NCBI GenBank assembly: GCA_910591455.2
Contig: OU342807.1
Span: 8,355,930-8,419,929 of the forward strand
Source of the DNA: Pholis gunnellus
Lineage: Eukaryota > Chordata > Actinopteri > Perciformes > Pholidae
Direction: 5' to 3'
DNA length: 64,000 nucleotides
Shown piece by piece: positions 22,977 to 35,802 of the stretch. The number at the start of each line of letters is the position of its first letter. Position 1 is the stretch's first letter. The notes beneath the pieces are model-generated. The model was not told the DNA's origin and searched no databases. It saw only the letters and a list, made by a program, of their open reading frames with translations. Made by a program: the position numbers and the translations under genes.

Positions 22977-23754
22977 TAGAGGTGAGATGCTGCTTTCCAC
23001 CGGGGGAAAAGAGGAAAACGGGGACAGACTTTCCTCTGGGCTAAATTACTATGTATAATTATTTGTGTGTTTGTTCTCCTTGTGGGGCAACGAGCGTGAG
23101 CCAGTGCCATGATTGATGACACTATTTAGCAAAGTTTGTTGGGCCCTCTGGCACAGGAAGCGCTCAATCCTCTTACAGGAAGTGCCTCCGTGGCCATCTT
23201 GTGACTCCTTCCTGCCTTGAAGCCAACCAGTGGATGGCGTAGATGGAGATGATTTTGATTGATTTTCTCCCCCCCACCCCCCTCCACCCCACTCCTTCAT
23301 CGGCGATGCGATGCCATCTCTGCGAAATTTTAATTAATTTCCCAAGCTTTGAGATGGAGTGGAGCCAGGGTGAAGGGTCAGGAGGCTAGGGACTGCAGAG
23401 CAGTTTTTAATCAGGGATCCCATGAAAGTTACATTGGCGGCCACATCAGCTTGGCATTGAGGAGGGGATTGTAAACCGCTGTTTGATAGTGCCCCATTTC
23501 TAAACAACTACAACCGTGCTCCCAATTAAAGGACCATTTTGATCAGACATTAACCGTTGGGGTGGCGTGCTGCCTTGTTCTACGCTCTAATATTGATCTT
23601 TGAGGACTGCTGAATATACAAAATGAGGATTAATGATCATATACTGTAGATATACGCTATGCAATATCGTAAAAAGAGCTGCCACTTACTCTATCTGTGC
23701 CTGGCTTTGTTCTTAATTCAAGATGTACTATGTTTGTACACCGAAACAAATATT

Positions 23755-24000
23755 TGTGTTATTATTGATCGATCCGCAGATTAGTTTTTGAATTAATTGT
23801 TTGGTCTATATTTGGTTCGAGCTGACTTATTAAATTGCTTTTTTTCTGAAACAACTCAAAATTCAGTTTACTTCCATACAAGACAAAGCAAAACCATCAA
23901 TTATACACATTTTCAATTGCTGGAATTAGTGAAATTTTAATCCAATATCGAAGTTGTTGCAGATACGTTTTCTTTTAGTTGACTAATTGACAAATTGTGT
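23755..24000. mobile_element. Degenerate AT-rich interspersed repeat, copy 1
   Basis: Contains GAATTAATTGTTTGGTCTAT near the start, a CTTCCATACAAGACAAAG segment in the middle, and GTTGTTGCAGATACGTTTTC with GTTGACTAATTGACAAATTG near the end. I recognise this order as a very common teleost repeat. Two further copies lie at about 47090-47645. No coding sequence; boundaries approximate. Confidence 0.6.
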
Positions 24001-24713
24001 TAGCTTTACTTTTACTAGTTTATAAATAGGAATGCTTATAACACCTTTTTGAGAATGTAGAATGGCTATTATAATGCATATATCTTATAAAATAATAATT
24101 AGATTGCAAGAATATAAAGGGCTCACATAATAAATTCTCTTTTCTTTGACCAACTCAGATTAATATGCAATGCTTCGGTGCTTATTAGACGATTTTAAAT
24201 AATGGAGAATATATTTTTGTAAGGTCAAGATGTCATAGCCCTTCCAGGTTATTGAATGTGATGGCTTCCTCAAAGTAGCTCCTGCATATTACATGAATAT
24301 CATTGAAGTTTTCTCCGTCTTGTACGTAAAGAACCACTCTTCCCGTGCCTCTGATTCGCCTTGACAGTTTCACACTCGCACTCGTTTTCTCCCGTCTCGG
24401 TCATGTTTACGGCCTGCGCGTTGTTTCCTGGGTGCTCTTCTTGAAGTGGTTTCCGCCAAAAACATCTGATAAATAACTAATGCGATGGGACAAGGGACGG
24501 GGCTTTTCCCCCAGCGCTCGCTGCCGTCCATCCAGAGCTTTGAGAAATCATCTCTTGGGTTGCTGGACAGTCTACGATGAGCAGAGGGCCATAAATCTCC
24601 TCAGTAGCTGCATTTGTGTCCTGTAGATCAGCCATTATTGTCCGGCCCCTCTGTCAGCCCATCCATCCTTCTGCCATTTATCAGAAATGCATCCTGTACA
24701 TAGAGTGGAAGGG

Positions 24714-24739
24714 AGAGAGAGAGAGAGAGAGGGAGAGAG
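24714..24739. repeat. GA-rich microsatellite
   Basis: GAGA repeat with one GGG interruption. Confidence 0.85.
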
Positions 24740-25189
24740 CTGTGGGGTGGAGGGGCTCTGGTTTCATGATGGCGGTCAAGCTCAGATAGGAAAGACTGCT
24801 CTTCCTCTCACCTCAACAATTACATTTAATGTAGTGTAACTACACACAGTAGGGCTTCTTATTTCTTCCATTCTTTAACCGATAAAGGGTCAGGTCACTG
24901 AAACAAAATACAAAAGACATTTTTTACTAGGCTCAAACGGCATTGAGTAACATAGGTAATTTAGTTAATTTGTATATGCCCAGGTAGTTGAATTTTATTT
25001 GTGATGGTCACGGCATTAAAAACATTTTTTAAATCACAAATTTAGCAGAAGTAGACACAGGATGGATAATTCACAGACCTCATGTGAACAGTTTTTATTA
25101 CCAGATGGTAACTAAACTCCTATAAACAGTGAGACCTGTGAATTAACAACCAGCAACAGGGACGCAGTTTCTGACGAGTGATGCTGAAT

Positions 25190-25680
25190 CTTTAGACATG
25201 CTAGCCTGTCAATGGGGTTCATCCATTCAGTCCATCACTGAAATATCTCAACACATTTTATACAGACATTCATGGTCCCAAGAGGCTAAATCATACTTTG
25301 GTGATCCCCTGACGTTTCCTCAAGCGCCACTAGCAGGTCAACGTTTTCACTTATGAAGTAAAATATCTCAAGATCTCAAGACATTTATTTCCCGCTCAGT
25401 ATGAATTTTCATAACTTTGGTGTTCGAGTGACTTCTTCATCTACCACCACCAGCAAGTCATAATTTGACTTTGTCCAAAACTTTAGTTTGTCAAGAAATA
25501 CGTGTAAAGGTGATGCTGTTCTTTAATTCTAATTGGCTAATGTTAGCATGCTAATACTGTAAACTATGATAGTGAACATTCTAAACTTCAGCATGTGAGC
25601 GTGTTAGCACGCTGATGACCGCATTTAGCTATAAGTTCATTGAGCCAATAGCATGGCTGTAGAGTCTCCATATGGAATCA
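25190..25680. mobile_element. Degenerate interspersed repeat (fish-type)
   Basis: Recognisable pieces in order: TTCATGGTCCCAAGAGG, TTTGGTGATCCCCTGACG, AAGCGCCACTAGCAGGTCAA, a second diverged unit with ATAACTTTGGTGTTCGAGTG and CACCACCAGCAAGTCA, then AATGTTAGCATGCTAATAC, GTTAGCACGCTGATG and ATAGCATGGCTGTAGAG. I recognise this as one of the most frequent repeats of percomorph genomes. It contains an internal duplication (the two TTTGGTG units about 130 bases apart). Its class is not known to me. Confidence 0.6.
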
Positions 25681-27107
25681 GACGGTAGACCGTAAACCAG
25701 TTATTTTATTGGACGAGAGCAAAAATTAAGTCAAATTAGGTGATGCTGGCAGAAAGTAGCGGAAATGGAAGATGGTGTCGCGGTCCAAAGTTGAAGTATT
25801 TTAACTTTTTTGGCATCCTGTGCGATGGAATTTACAACCAGATGTCGCGTAGTTCCCCCACACAAGAATAACGTTTTTTAAGTTTGCAATAGAATGTTAA
25901 GAGAAAGCTGCATTATAGAGCTTCATGCATTACTAGAATAATTATATAAGATAATAGACACAAAGTATTATTTCATATATTTTATTACATTTTTTGCATT
26001 GTTTTATAGAGTTAGGGTAAAGTGAGAATGTATCTTTTGTAATTGAGATGAGTTTACCCTTTAATTTACTTCAATCAGGAACTACACATTTATTGATAAC
26101 ATGTTAAAAGTATTTTTTTTTGACAAAGTGGTTTAGTGGGGACCTCAGCAGCTGATAATCCACTATCTCTGTTCTAAACAAACAGTATTTTGTTGGGACC
26201 ACTGATGCAGATAATCCTTTAATAGTAATTCAATAACATCAATCCTAACCCGCTAATCCAATGACCACACATTATCATATGTTCCCAGCCAGTCTCACCA
26301 AAAGTTAACCTGTTTAACAGATGGGCACTTCTCTCTCCCAGTCAGCGGGGAGAAGGACATTGACTTCCCCAAACACTTGGTTCCTCCTGACCCTTGACCC
26401 TCTGACCTCCAGGTTAGAAGTAAGAGTGGCGGAGGCATAGAAGTTTAAACCCCCTGCAGTCAGGGAACAGGTCGGGAGTGCACGGTCATCATGCTCCGCA
26501 CAATCAATAACAAAATCTGAGAAACGAGGGAACCAGTTGGCAGCTTCGTGGCCCTGCAAATAAGAAACAAAAACCAGCAAATTTAACCATTTGCAAGGTA
26601 TGTTTTATCAAGTTTTCACAAGTTACTTATTTTTAAATTGATGTTGGTGAAAGTGGAGTCTGATGTTTTACTAAAAAGTAATTTATATCTGTCAGTGGAT
26701 TTCTTTTTGATGGATCAGACCACTTGGGGAGCTGAGAGAACTGCCGAGGAATGTGATGAAACCCGGGGATAAAGAATACTTTCCCCATCATTTTCCTCAC
26801 AGTCAGACTCGCACCCCATCGTGCAGTTAAACAGGCACACAAGGTTCAAGATCAGTGCAAATCAAAGTGTTTTGTTTTCCCCCCTTTCCCTCCCTGTTCG
26901 CCCTCACCCCATGCTCTGCTCCAGTGCCCCTTTACAGCCATGCCACGCGGCTCAGTGTCCCCGCCAACGCTCTCTAGTTCAGAGGATAATATCATGCTGT
27001 ATATTCTTTGAAAAGGTACTATCCTGTGAGACGTAGAGAAAACACTGCAACACCAACTGGCACTTAATTCTGCAGGCTCCCTAACGTTGCCAACTATGCA
27101 GCCAGAG

Positions 27108-27137
27108 AAGAGGAGGAGGAGGAGGAGGAGGAGGAGG
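27108..27137. repeat. AGG trinucleotide repeat
   Basis: About nine GAG/AGG units with a related GAGGAGGAGGTGG copy some 15 bases later. Confidence 0.88.
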
Positions 27138-30100
27138 TGGGGTGTGTTGTGTTCGAGGAGGAGGTGGGGGTCAAGGGGGACTTCCTGACAGGAAGTGAAG
27201 TCTAGCTGAGAGGGGAGAATCGGACAGGAGACTCCTTAAAAAATGGAGTGGCTTTTAATTTGGCTCCCAGCCGGTTTTACTGTGAGCTGGCTTCAAGTGG
27301 CTCGGGACTGGAGGGCCTCAAGTGGCATGGACGGTTGGTTATTTATACCCAACGTATAATCGTGTTTCAAATAAATGAATTTCCCTGACAGAGCCCTCTC
27401 CATCTGACAGGCACTGTTAATGTAATGTTTTCTTACCTGACAGGTCCCAAGTTATAAGACCTTGGAATGTCTTCTTATGTTTCTCCCCCTGCTATCCTCT
27501 CTCAGCCATCCTGCTGATAAAATTGTATCCTGGCTCCTTTGCTCGGATCTGGAGTGGAAATATACTTCCCTGCATTTTGGATCTGGTAAACGCGAAGCTC
27601 AAAAACATGGCACACAGGACCTACACAGAATACAGAGTCGCACAAAGTCCTACTTTAACAACCATTATATTCAATGTCTTAAGGTATTTTAATGACGATC
27701 AGTTGGCCTTGTTAAAATCCGGTTTGGTCGTGTACAGATTTGTGGCATTGAAAGTCTCAGTAGACCGAGGGCACAATTTACATGTTGTTCTATGTGAATA
27801 TGATCCTTTTAGGGTTACATTGACGTTCATTCCAATTAGGTGACTCCCGGTTTTACCTTCAAGTCATTTCAGGTACAACAAATGGCAAAAGTTGTTGTAC
27901 TTTAAGATTTTTTTTCGGGGGGTTGGAAACATACTGTAGACTTGTCAATAGCCAAGATCCCCAACCACAATGCACTGCTGCTGGCTGATTGAATATTTGG
28001 CTGCATAGAAACTATGTGATTCAGCAAAGAAGATCATCTAATGATGATGTAATTACCTTGAAGTTGGCTCATTCTGTTTGACCTGCATCTTTATTCACCA
28101 CATCCCGTCACCCCAGCAAACAGGATGCAGATTTTTAAATCAATTTGCCGTCATCCACTTAGCTTCTTGATCTGCGCACGCTGCATTCCTATTGCCAGTG
28201 CAATAGCTGGCATATAGCTCGAGAGTTACTTTAATAAAATGATGACATAAAACACCAAACACGTGCTGTTATACCCGAACATTGAGCTTACATAAATGCT
28301 TGGATTCCGTTGATTTGTGAGCCGTTGGTGACTGCAGGATCAATCTTTTTTTTTTTTTTATGCGTTATCATCTCAGCCTTTAGATGACGAGGAAACACGA
28401 GTTTACATTTGCAGCCATTTCATTTTGAGAAGCATAAAAATGTAATCTGAACTTCAGCAACTGGAATGAGAGAAGAGACTAACTTTGAATAAGCGGTATT
28501 GGAAACCAGTCTGTACTGCGGATCAACGTTCTTTGGGTATTTTGTTTATGCAAAATACTCTCTTGTGTACTAAAAAGTCAAGACCTACAGTTCTTGTGCA
28601 AAATGAAAATGAGGTACTGGTTACGGCAAAAAACAAACCAGGCAGCGGCGGGAGGAAATTCTTTGTAACATAGGTCAACATGTCACAGGACTCTGTTTGC
28701 TGATTGGTTGCGTGTACTCTCTGGCTGCACTTCGGCAACTATCCCCGACTTTTTAATCGCCAACTTCGCTGCAAAACGACCGCAGCTCCATAGACGCGGC
28801 ATGGCAGCCTGCGCATCGCCGCTGCTCTGGTGTGTTTTTGGCATTAGAACTGGAAATCTGTTCCACTCTGAAGTGAAGCGGCTCCTCAGTGTTTTAAGTT
28901 TTCTCATTCGGCCACATCATTAAAATCCACTGACATTAAGCCAAAGAAACCAAATACCAGATTTGTTACACGATAAGAATGAAAAATGATTTTCTGAAAT
29001 GTACTATAAACATTTATTTATTCCACTAAAACAATCTCTTCATGGACAGCTCATCGGTGTTCTAACGTGTTTTTGGTTTGTCTGATTGGTGTATTGGGGG
29101 GATTTACGTCCCGTTTTTCACTCTTTGTTTTACTGTAAAAGTGTGAGTTTAGGAAGTTCTGTGAGACCCTGCAGTATAAATATTTTGACATCAGTAAATA
29201 TTCCATCAGTTGTGGATTTGATTACGCAAACGCCAATGTGTGAGTGTCTGTTTTTCTTTAAGCAGATACCATCTGAACACACACGTGGACTGTTGAGAGC
29301 TGGAGTAGACACACCGGTGTGAATTTGTTCACGCCCACAATTATTTCAGACAAAGCAGCATGAACAAACAACAAACTACAGGACAATGATGAATGACATT
29401 TCATAGCTTTATAGTAAACATTTTTTTTTTTTTGTATATTGTTGGTATGAAGTCGCTCTTCAGAAACATTTGGGTCCCACAGCTTCAAAAAACTGTTTGA
29501 TTCACAAAAAAATATTTCATTAAAAATGGCAAGATATAACTTGGTGGTCGTAGGAACTTTTACTTTATGGCAATTATTCAAACTAATTTAAGATGTTAAA
29601 AAGGTGTATTTGGTTTACATCTGCTTTTGTCTTTTTATGTTATTGTTCTGTGTCACTTGTAATCTAAATTTGTGTACATTTAACTGTACATTATTTCTGG
29701 ATTTCAAAAGAAGAAAATCGGTATCTCTCAGCCTCTTTCCCTTTGCCTGTGCTGCACGCCACGTTTGACATTATTTATGCTTTTGTCCCATCTTAAGTTG
29801 TATTCCCGTAGCTTTTAAAATCAGCAAACAGTCGTGATTATGAGTGATGCCACCGAAAAGCACAACCGACTTATTTATTATTTCGGGAGAGCCGAGGCGT
29901 TTCTTTCTTCAGTGTTGGAAAATGTTTTCCTTGTGTTGTGGCGAGCCTGATGTTTGAAAGGCGCGTTTTGCTCAGGAGGTCTGTGTTTTCTCACTGCTGG
30001 TAGTGGTATATTTAGATGTTGATTATGGATAATCAGCTGTAATGACGGAAGCGCATGGCATGTGTGTTTAGACTCAATGCCATCGTCGTGGAACACAGAC

Positions 30101-30213
30101 CAAACAGAGCGGTCTTATTGACGGGCATCATACACATGAGAAAGGAAATGGCAACAAAACGTAGCCCCTTCTAGCTATATTAAACACTGTCAACATTTCC
30201 GATCAGGATCAAA

Positions 30214-30402
<189 letters not shown>

Positions 30403-32727
30403 TCCTCATCATCTGTTAGGAGGTCAGGTTAAAGGTGAGAGGTCACAAATGGCTGCTTGTATCCTCTCATCAGCAGCGCTGTGGTCATGGCCCCTATTGC
30501 AGCCATAAAAGCTGTGACACCGCTGACCAGGGCAGCCAAAATCCAATATTCTATCACTGACCTGTCTCTGTTTCCTTTTTGTCACCGCGAGATGTCCCTC
30601 AGATCAGGGTCATTGCTTCTTTAATTCAACTAGAGGAGCCATTTCTTAGCCCGTAATGACACCATTAGTCTTGCTATCACCTTTTGTCTGTGTCCACAAA
30701 ATGCCAATGGCCTCAAACCTAATTTAGAAGCGAAGCCTTTACGAGCTGCACTTTTGCGATAATCATTTTATTTCCTGCTGAAGACGTCTTTTAGTTTTGC
30801 TTTAAATTCTAAGACTCCCGCGTAAAATTTATTTGAAAGAAATCACATAAAGGAAATGTAATGTCACATGTTATCTGTGCTCTCCGGAGAGGACAACTCT
30901 ATTTACAGCCTCACTTCCTGTGATGTTTATTTGAAATCCAGAGAGCCCAGTCTGGCCCGGTCTGGGATATCCCCACAGCCACAGACTAGCGCTCATGGTT
31001 AATGTCCTTCAACTACAGTCTCTGCTTCAACAAGAAGGCCCCAAGGCTGCTCTCACACACTTCCTCTAAAGCAAGCCACAGCCGCAAAAAAAAAAAAAAC
31101 CCTCTGCCAGTTCTCAACTCCTAAACACGGTTTCCACTCCCAAGCCCGGACTTTTATTCCCTGTGTGCCCTCTTTATTTGGAACGTATTGTAAACACAGT
31201 CAATGCCAATCTGCTCCTTCAGGACAAAAAGCAGTTTTGAATTGAGGTTAAGTGTTAGGCTGTTCTCCGTATGACGCGCAGTTGGTTACCGAGTGACGGT
31301 GCGCAGGCATTTCAAAAGTATGCTTTCTCCCGGCTTGGTGCGTGATTGGTTCTGATGGTTTTGCGTTTGTTGTGCTAAAAGAGAACAACCGTATGGCTTT
31401 GAAAATCATCACGTATATCCAAATATGTTTTGGATGTGTTTTTTTAGAAATCCGTGTAAATGGATCTTTCCTTCCTCCTCGTCTCGCTGGTATCCTCGTC
31501 CCCGTGGGCTCTCTAGGTTTACTGAAAGGCCGGTCGCTGCATAAACACACCGTTTCCTCTATCAGCTCAAGAGACGATGACAGCAAAGTTTATGCTTAGA
31601 TACACGGAACACGTTGCATGGCTTTCACTTCAGCTGAAATAGATTAACTCAATTGAGATCGGTCTTCTCGGCACTTTGTTGAAGGGAGAATTTCTTTAAG
31701 AGGGAAAAAAAATGGCATCATGGTTACTTCTTTACCTCTGTTGAAATTAATAAACACGTTCATTTTAATACGTTTTAATAAAAGCTGAACCGTTTGGAAT
31801 GGATGGTGACTTCAAGCCGTGATTAATGATTTGTTTTATAGAGTTCTTTGGTAGTTTAGGGCTCTAACCTGAGGTTTTTCACGCATATTTCTCCATCTCC
31901 CCAGAGAGGAAGAAGGGGGGGGAAAGCGCTGTGAGGTTCAGACCGGCCCCATGACCTTGTTGCTTTATTATTCTTTTGACGGTTGTGTTGAAGGTGTTGA
32001 AATATAGAACAGAACATGAGAGACGATGACCGCCGAGTTTGCCTTCTCTCGTTGTCCCTTCGAAATTGAGCATTTAAAGTCATACACGGCTGTGGTTGGA
32101 TTGTTTAGACTGACACCTTGAACCATAACGTACGTCAAAGAGGAGGAAATTTGTGTATTTACTTGTGATGAATGCAGTCTCAACACAGCTCTTTCACTCC
32201 TTTCCACTCGATTGCCAGCCGATTATGCTGACAAAAGCTTTTTAGATGATGTTTCATTTGACACCAGGGACCTGCAGCGGCAGGAAAGCTTATAGACGGA
32301 GCGTAAACCACTGAGTCACAAGGATGCACCCTAGAATGGTGTTTCTACAGAGTAATTATTCGAGCAAAATGTTGAACATTTCCCAGTTCCAGCTCTCAAA
32401 AGTTTCCTGCTTTGTTCTGTTTTATATAATTGTAAACTGAATATCTTTGGGGTTTGGACTGTTAGTCAACAAAAATAAATGTTAGTGATCATTTTACTGA
32501 AACTCTGGGAAAACAAAAAAAAAAAACGGGTATTTTTTTTAGTAGCTTTTAGACTCTGCTGCCATCACATTTCAGTTGTTTTCTTAAGATATTTACCTGT
32601 GTGGGGGGAATGTATTGGCACTACTTTAATGTAATCATCTGCATTTCTATGTTTAGAGATTCACTGGACCATGTGTAAAATGTGTTATTTCAGTGCTGGC
32701 GTTGATATTTTGTCTGTTTGCTTGCAG

Positions 32728-32792
32728 GAATGGCAGAACTCCATCCAGAAGAATGCAGGTCTCGCCTTTATCGAGTTGGTCAACGAAGGCAG
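32728..32792 (+). CDS. nbea: nbea exon M: EWQNSIQKNAGLAFIELVNEG
   Basis: A 65-base exon, phase 0 entry and phase 2 exit at GCAG|gtgggt, encoding EWQNSIQKNAGLAFIELVNE then G and a split Arg, a nearly invariant family segment in the helical block before the PH domain. A different forward frame is open across this exon into the intron (32718-32996), but it has no family similarity. Confidence 0.97.
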
Positions 32793-34925
32793 GTGGGTAA
32801 CACTGACATGCTAAGTGCTGTCCTCTCTCCTTACATCGGCACTTCTTCATTATCTTACCAACCGCTACCCATCAGCCACTTTCCAATTTCACCATTCCTG
32901 GATCACGTCACAGCCCCTCAGGTCCCCCCCCCCCCCAAGATCCCTAAGGCCCTCGTGATAGGGTGGCTATTCAAGATCCTGGACAACAATCAATGATCGG
33001 GGGGTTGTTAGAAGAGATTGGGAGAGGATGGACGATCCTTGAGTTCAAGGCTCCATTCAATACGATCTCATCCCTGAGGGATTTGGGAAAAGGAGAGAGG
33101 TTAGGTAAAAGGTGGCGGGGCCTCTGATGGCTGGTTCCTCTGTGACACTTGGGAAATCGCTCTTGATTTCCTGCTGTCCCTCTGTCAGTTTATGCCTTTC
33201 TGGTTGAGCCTTTATCTGCCCGTAATCATCTCTTCCGTCTGCCGCTGCCTTTTGTTTTTTGTCTATTTTTTCAATTACCCCGACAAATGAGCCTCCCCAT
33301 CTCTTCCTAATAAGACTCTCATTCCTACATCAGTTCCTCTTCTTACTCTTAAACTCATCAATTTCAGATTCAGAGAGCCACACTTCCATTATTGATCCTT
33401 AGCTTTTAGAATGGGCAGAGGCTAATCCACAGGAATGCTAATGAGAGTCCTATGAGTTCTTTGTGGAGAACAGGATTTGCACACATCCTTTCACAACCAT
33501 AACTCGAGTCGGGGTTACAAGTGAAAGCTCTGTATGCAAATGTATTTCTGGCCGGTCTCTTTGTGGGAATCAAACAGTCATTTATACATGATTACAACAT
33601 GATTAGATTAAATAACCTACCAACTCTAACTGGTCGTTTTATTTATTTTTATTAAATCCAGATTGTATGCTATATGCAACAGTCCACCCTGATTAGGTTT
33701 TAATTTAATGTTTTTTAAAGTCACATCAGCTGGATAAAACAGGATTTTTGGTGGTCTTAAATTGTCTTCAAAAACATACTATTGTTTCCTCAAATAAGGC
33801 CGTTAAAGTCTTCAATTTCATTATGGTCTTTCGGGCTGTTGGGACACATTACATACGTATGAATCACAAGTGGTTCGACAGTGGATTGTGTGCAGAAGTA
33901 AGTTACTTTTCTTTTTTTTTTTGGTGGAGATTCAATCTGCACTATCGGACCGAAAGCGAGCACCGTCACTCCTGCTATAGCTACAGTAGCTAGGCAACTC
34001 ATCGTTTCATATGGGGAGAGTGGAAACCGTTAGTTAGCAAATTGATTATATCATTGGGGTAATACCGAATACAAATAAATATGATAATAATTAATGACGG
34101 GTATTAAATGGTATTCTATGTGGTAGTGAAAGTATTGAATGTAGCTATTTTATTTCCATAATGTCTTCAGAGTTGTCTGTTTTGTCCGTGTGTACAGTCT
34201 TGAGCACAGAGCGCCATAAAGAAGGGCAGTGGCTGGGTTATTGATAGCGGGGCCTCGACAGGGCCATAGAGGCTGCAGAGGCCCCAGCACCTCCGCTCCC
34301 CTGCTGCCCTGTGCTGAAACAGCAGGCTTAGGTTACAGTCATCCCCTGGTCCATAAACCCCCACCCCACAGTCGATCCCAGCCTGCTCCCCCTCCCTCTG
34401 GCCCCTGGTCTGTTATTGTTCCACTTTGCACAGTCCTGACCTTTAGGGCTGCAGAGAGGTTTCTTAGACCTGCACACACACACATGCAACATGCATGTTT
34501 CATCAACACTGATAAGGGGAGGGAGGTGGACTACATATGTTGCAACATGAGGAGAGATCCTCCCTCTTGTCAGATGCATATCATTAACAAATCAATTAGC
34601 ACCTGCACCCCAGTTAAAGGATCTATCTGGTTCGGTTTTTGTTTCCAAATTAGATTTTCTGCTTATTTTGCACGGTTCTTTTTCAGCATTTTATGGATAT
34701 TGCATGGCTGTTCCTCCTCTTGGTTACCAGATATCATAGTGTTAAACAGATGTTTTACACATTCTGCAGCTCAAGAGTTTATGATATTGCTCACCACCAA
34801 TCTGGCCTTTTCCCCTGTATCACTGATGTAAATTGACTTCCATATACCTAATACATTTTTTTAAATAATTGTAAATGCATTGTGTAGTATTCTGGTAAGC
34901 TGATGTCCATCTGCCCTCTCCCTAG
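32793..34925 (+). other. Intron M-N
   Basis: GT-AG intron of 2133 bases with a C run near 32926, unique sequence, and a C/T-rich stretch around 34270-34400. The 34170-34350 part is GC-richer and non-repetitive. No exon was recognised in it. Confidence 0.8.
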
Positions 34926-35034
34926 GCTGCTGAGCCACACCATGAAGGACCACCTGGTTCGTGTGGCTAATGAAGCTGAATTTATCCTTAGCCGACAGAG
35001 AGCTGAAGACATCCATAAACATGCAGAGTTTGAG
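34926..35034 (+). CDS. nbea: nbea exon N: conserved helical segment
   Basis: Encodes (R)LLSHTMKDHLVRVANEAEF and ILSRQRAEDIHKHAEFE, phase 2 entry after CTGCCCTCTCCCTAG and phase 0 exit at GAG|gtaaga. The sequence differs from remembered human neurobeachin at only a few positions (for example SHTMKD for SQTMKD). It is part of the helical block before the PH domain. Confidence 0.97.
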
Positions 35035-35781
35035 GTAAGACGCTGCACAGCACTGGTAACCCATGCACGGGCACCTTACATCATTTCTTATTATGTAAGC
35101 GAACTACATTGTCTTTAGATGTATAGACAATTTGTAAGGTCTATCCAAAACATCACGATTTTAGAGATGTGGGATTACAGAAAGTTTTGACACAAACGGA
35201 AACAATATTCTGCAACCTAAAGCGTAAATCTGTAACTTTTCAAACTACTACAAAGTTAAGTAGACAAAGCATTAAGTCTTGCATGAAGCGGTTTTACTCT
35301 ATTGGTGGTATCCACTCAAAGCGGTATCTGCAGACCAGGCAATGAGATTGCATAAAAGATGATTTTCTGAAGTGAGTGAGTTGGACTGAATGTGCGAGCT
35401 GACAAATCTGATCAGCATTTCTCACTAGAAGAGTGTCTAACAGCTGTTTTGCCACACTCCTTCATACAGATGGATTCAAAGATATATCAATAAAGAAAAA
35501 TGACAGATTTAAACTTTAATTATAGGTTGGAAGGATGAAGGATGATAAGGCAGGTGAAGGATTCCAGCACAGACTTTTTTTTTTTTTTTCTGTACCAAGA
35601 AAGAAATGTTAACCAAACACAATCTGTCATACCACATTTCCTCCTGTGAGATCACTGGAACTCTAGGCCTGCTAAGCTCGGACAATAAAGTCCAGTTGTA
35701 GCTTTAGGGACCATTGCACTAAGACTCCTTTGATAGCAATGTTTAATAGTTTGATATTCCCAATGTATGCTCTGTCAGTGA

Positions 35782-35802
35782 ATATATATATATATATATA
35801 TA
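35782..35802. repeat. AT microsatellite
   Basis: About ten AT units. Confidence 0.9.

Noticed and set aside
34229..34831. Forward 200-codon open frame in the M-N intron
   Set aside because: No recognisable domain or family similarity, a composition like that of the surrounding intron, and no splice-phase fit with exons M and N. Treated as chance.
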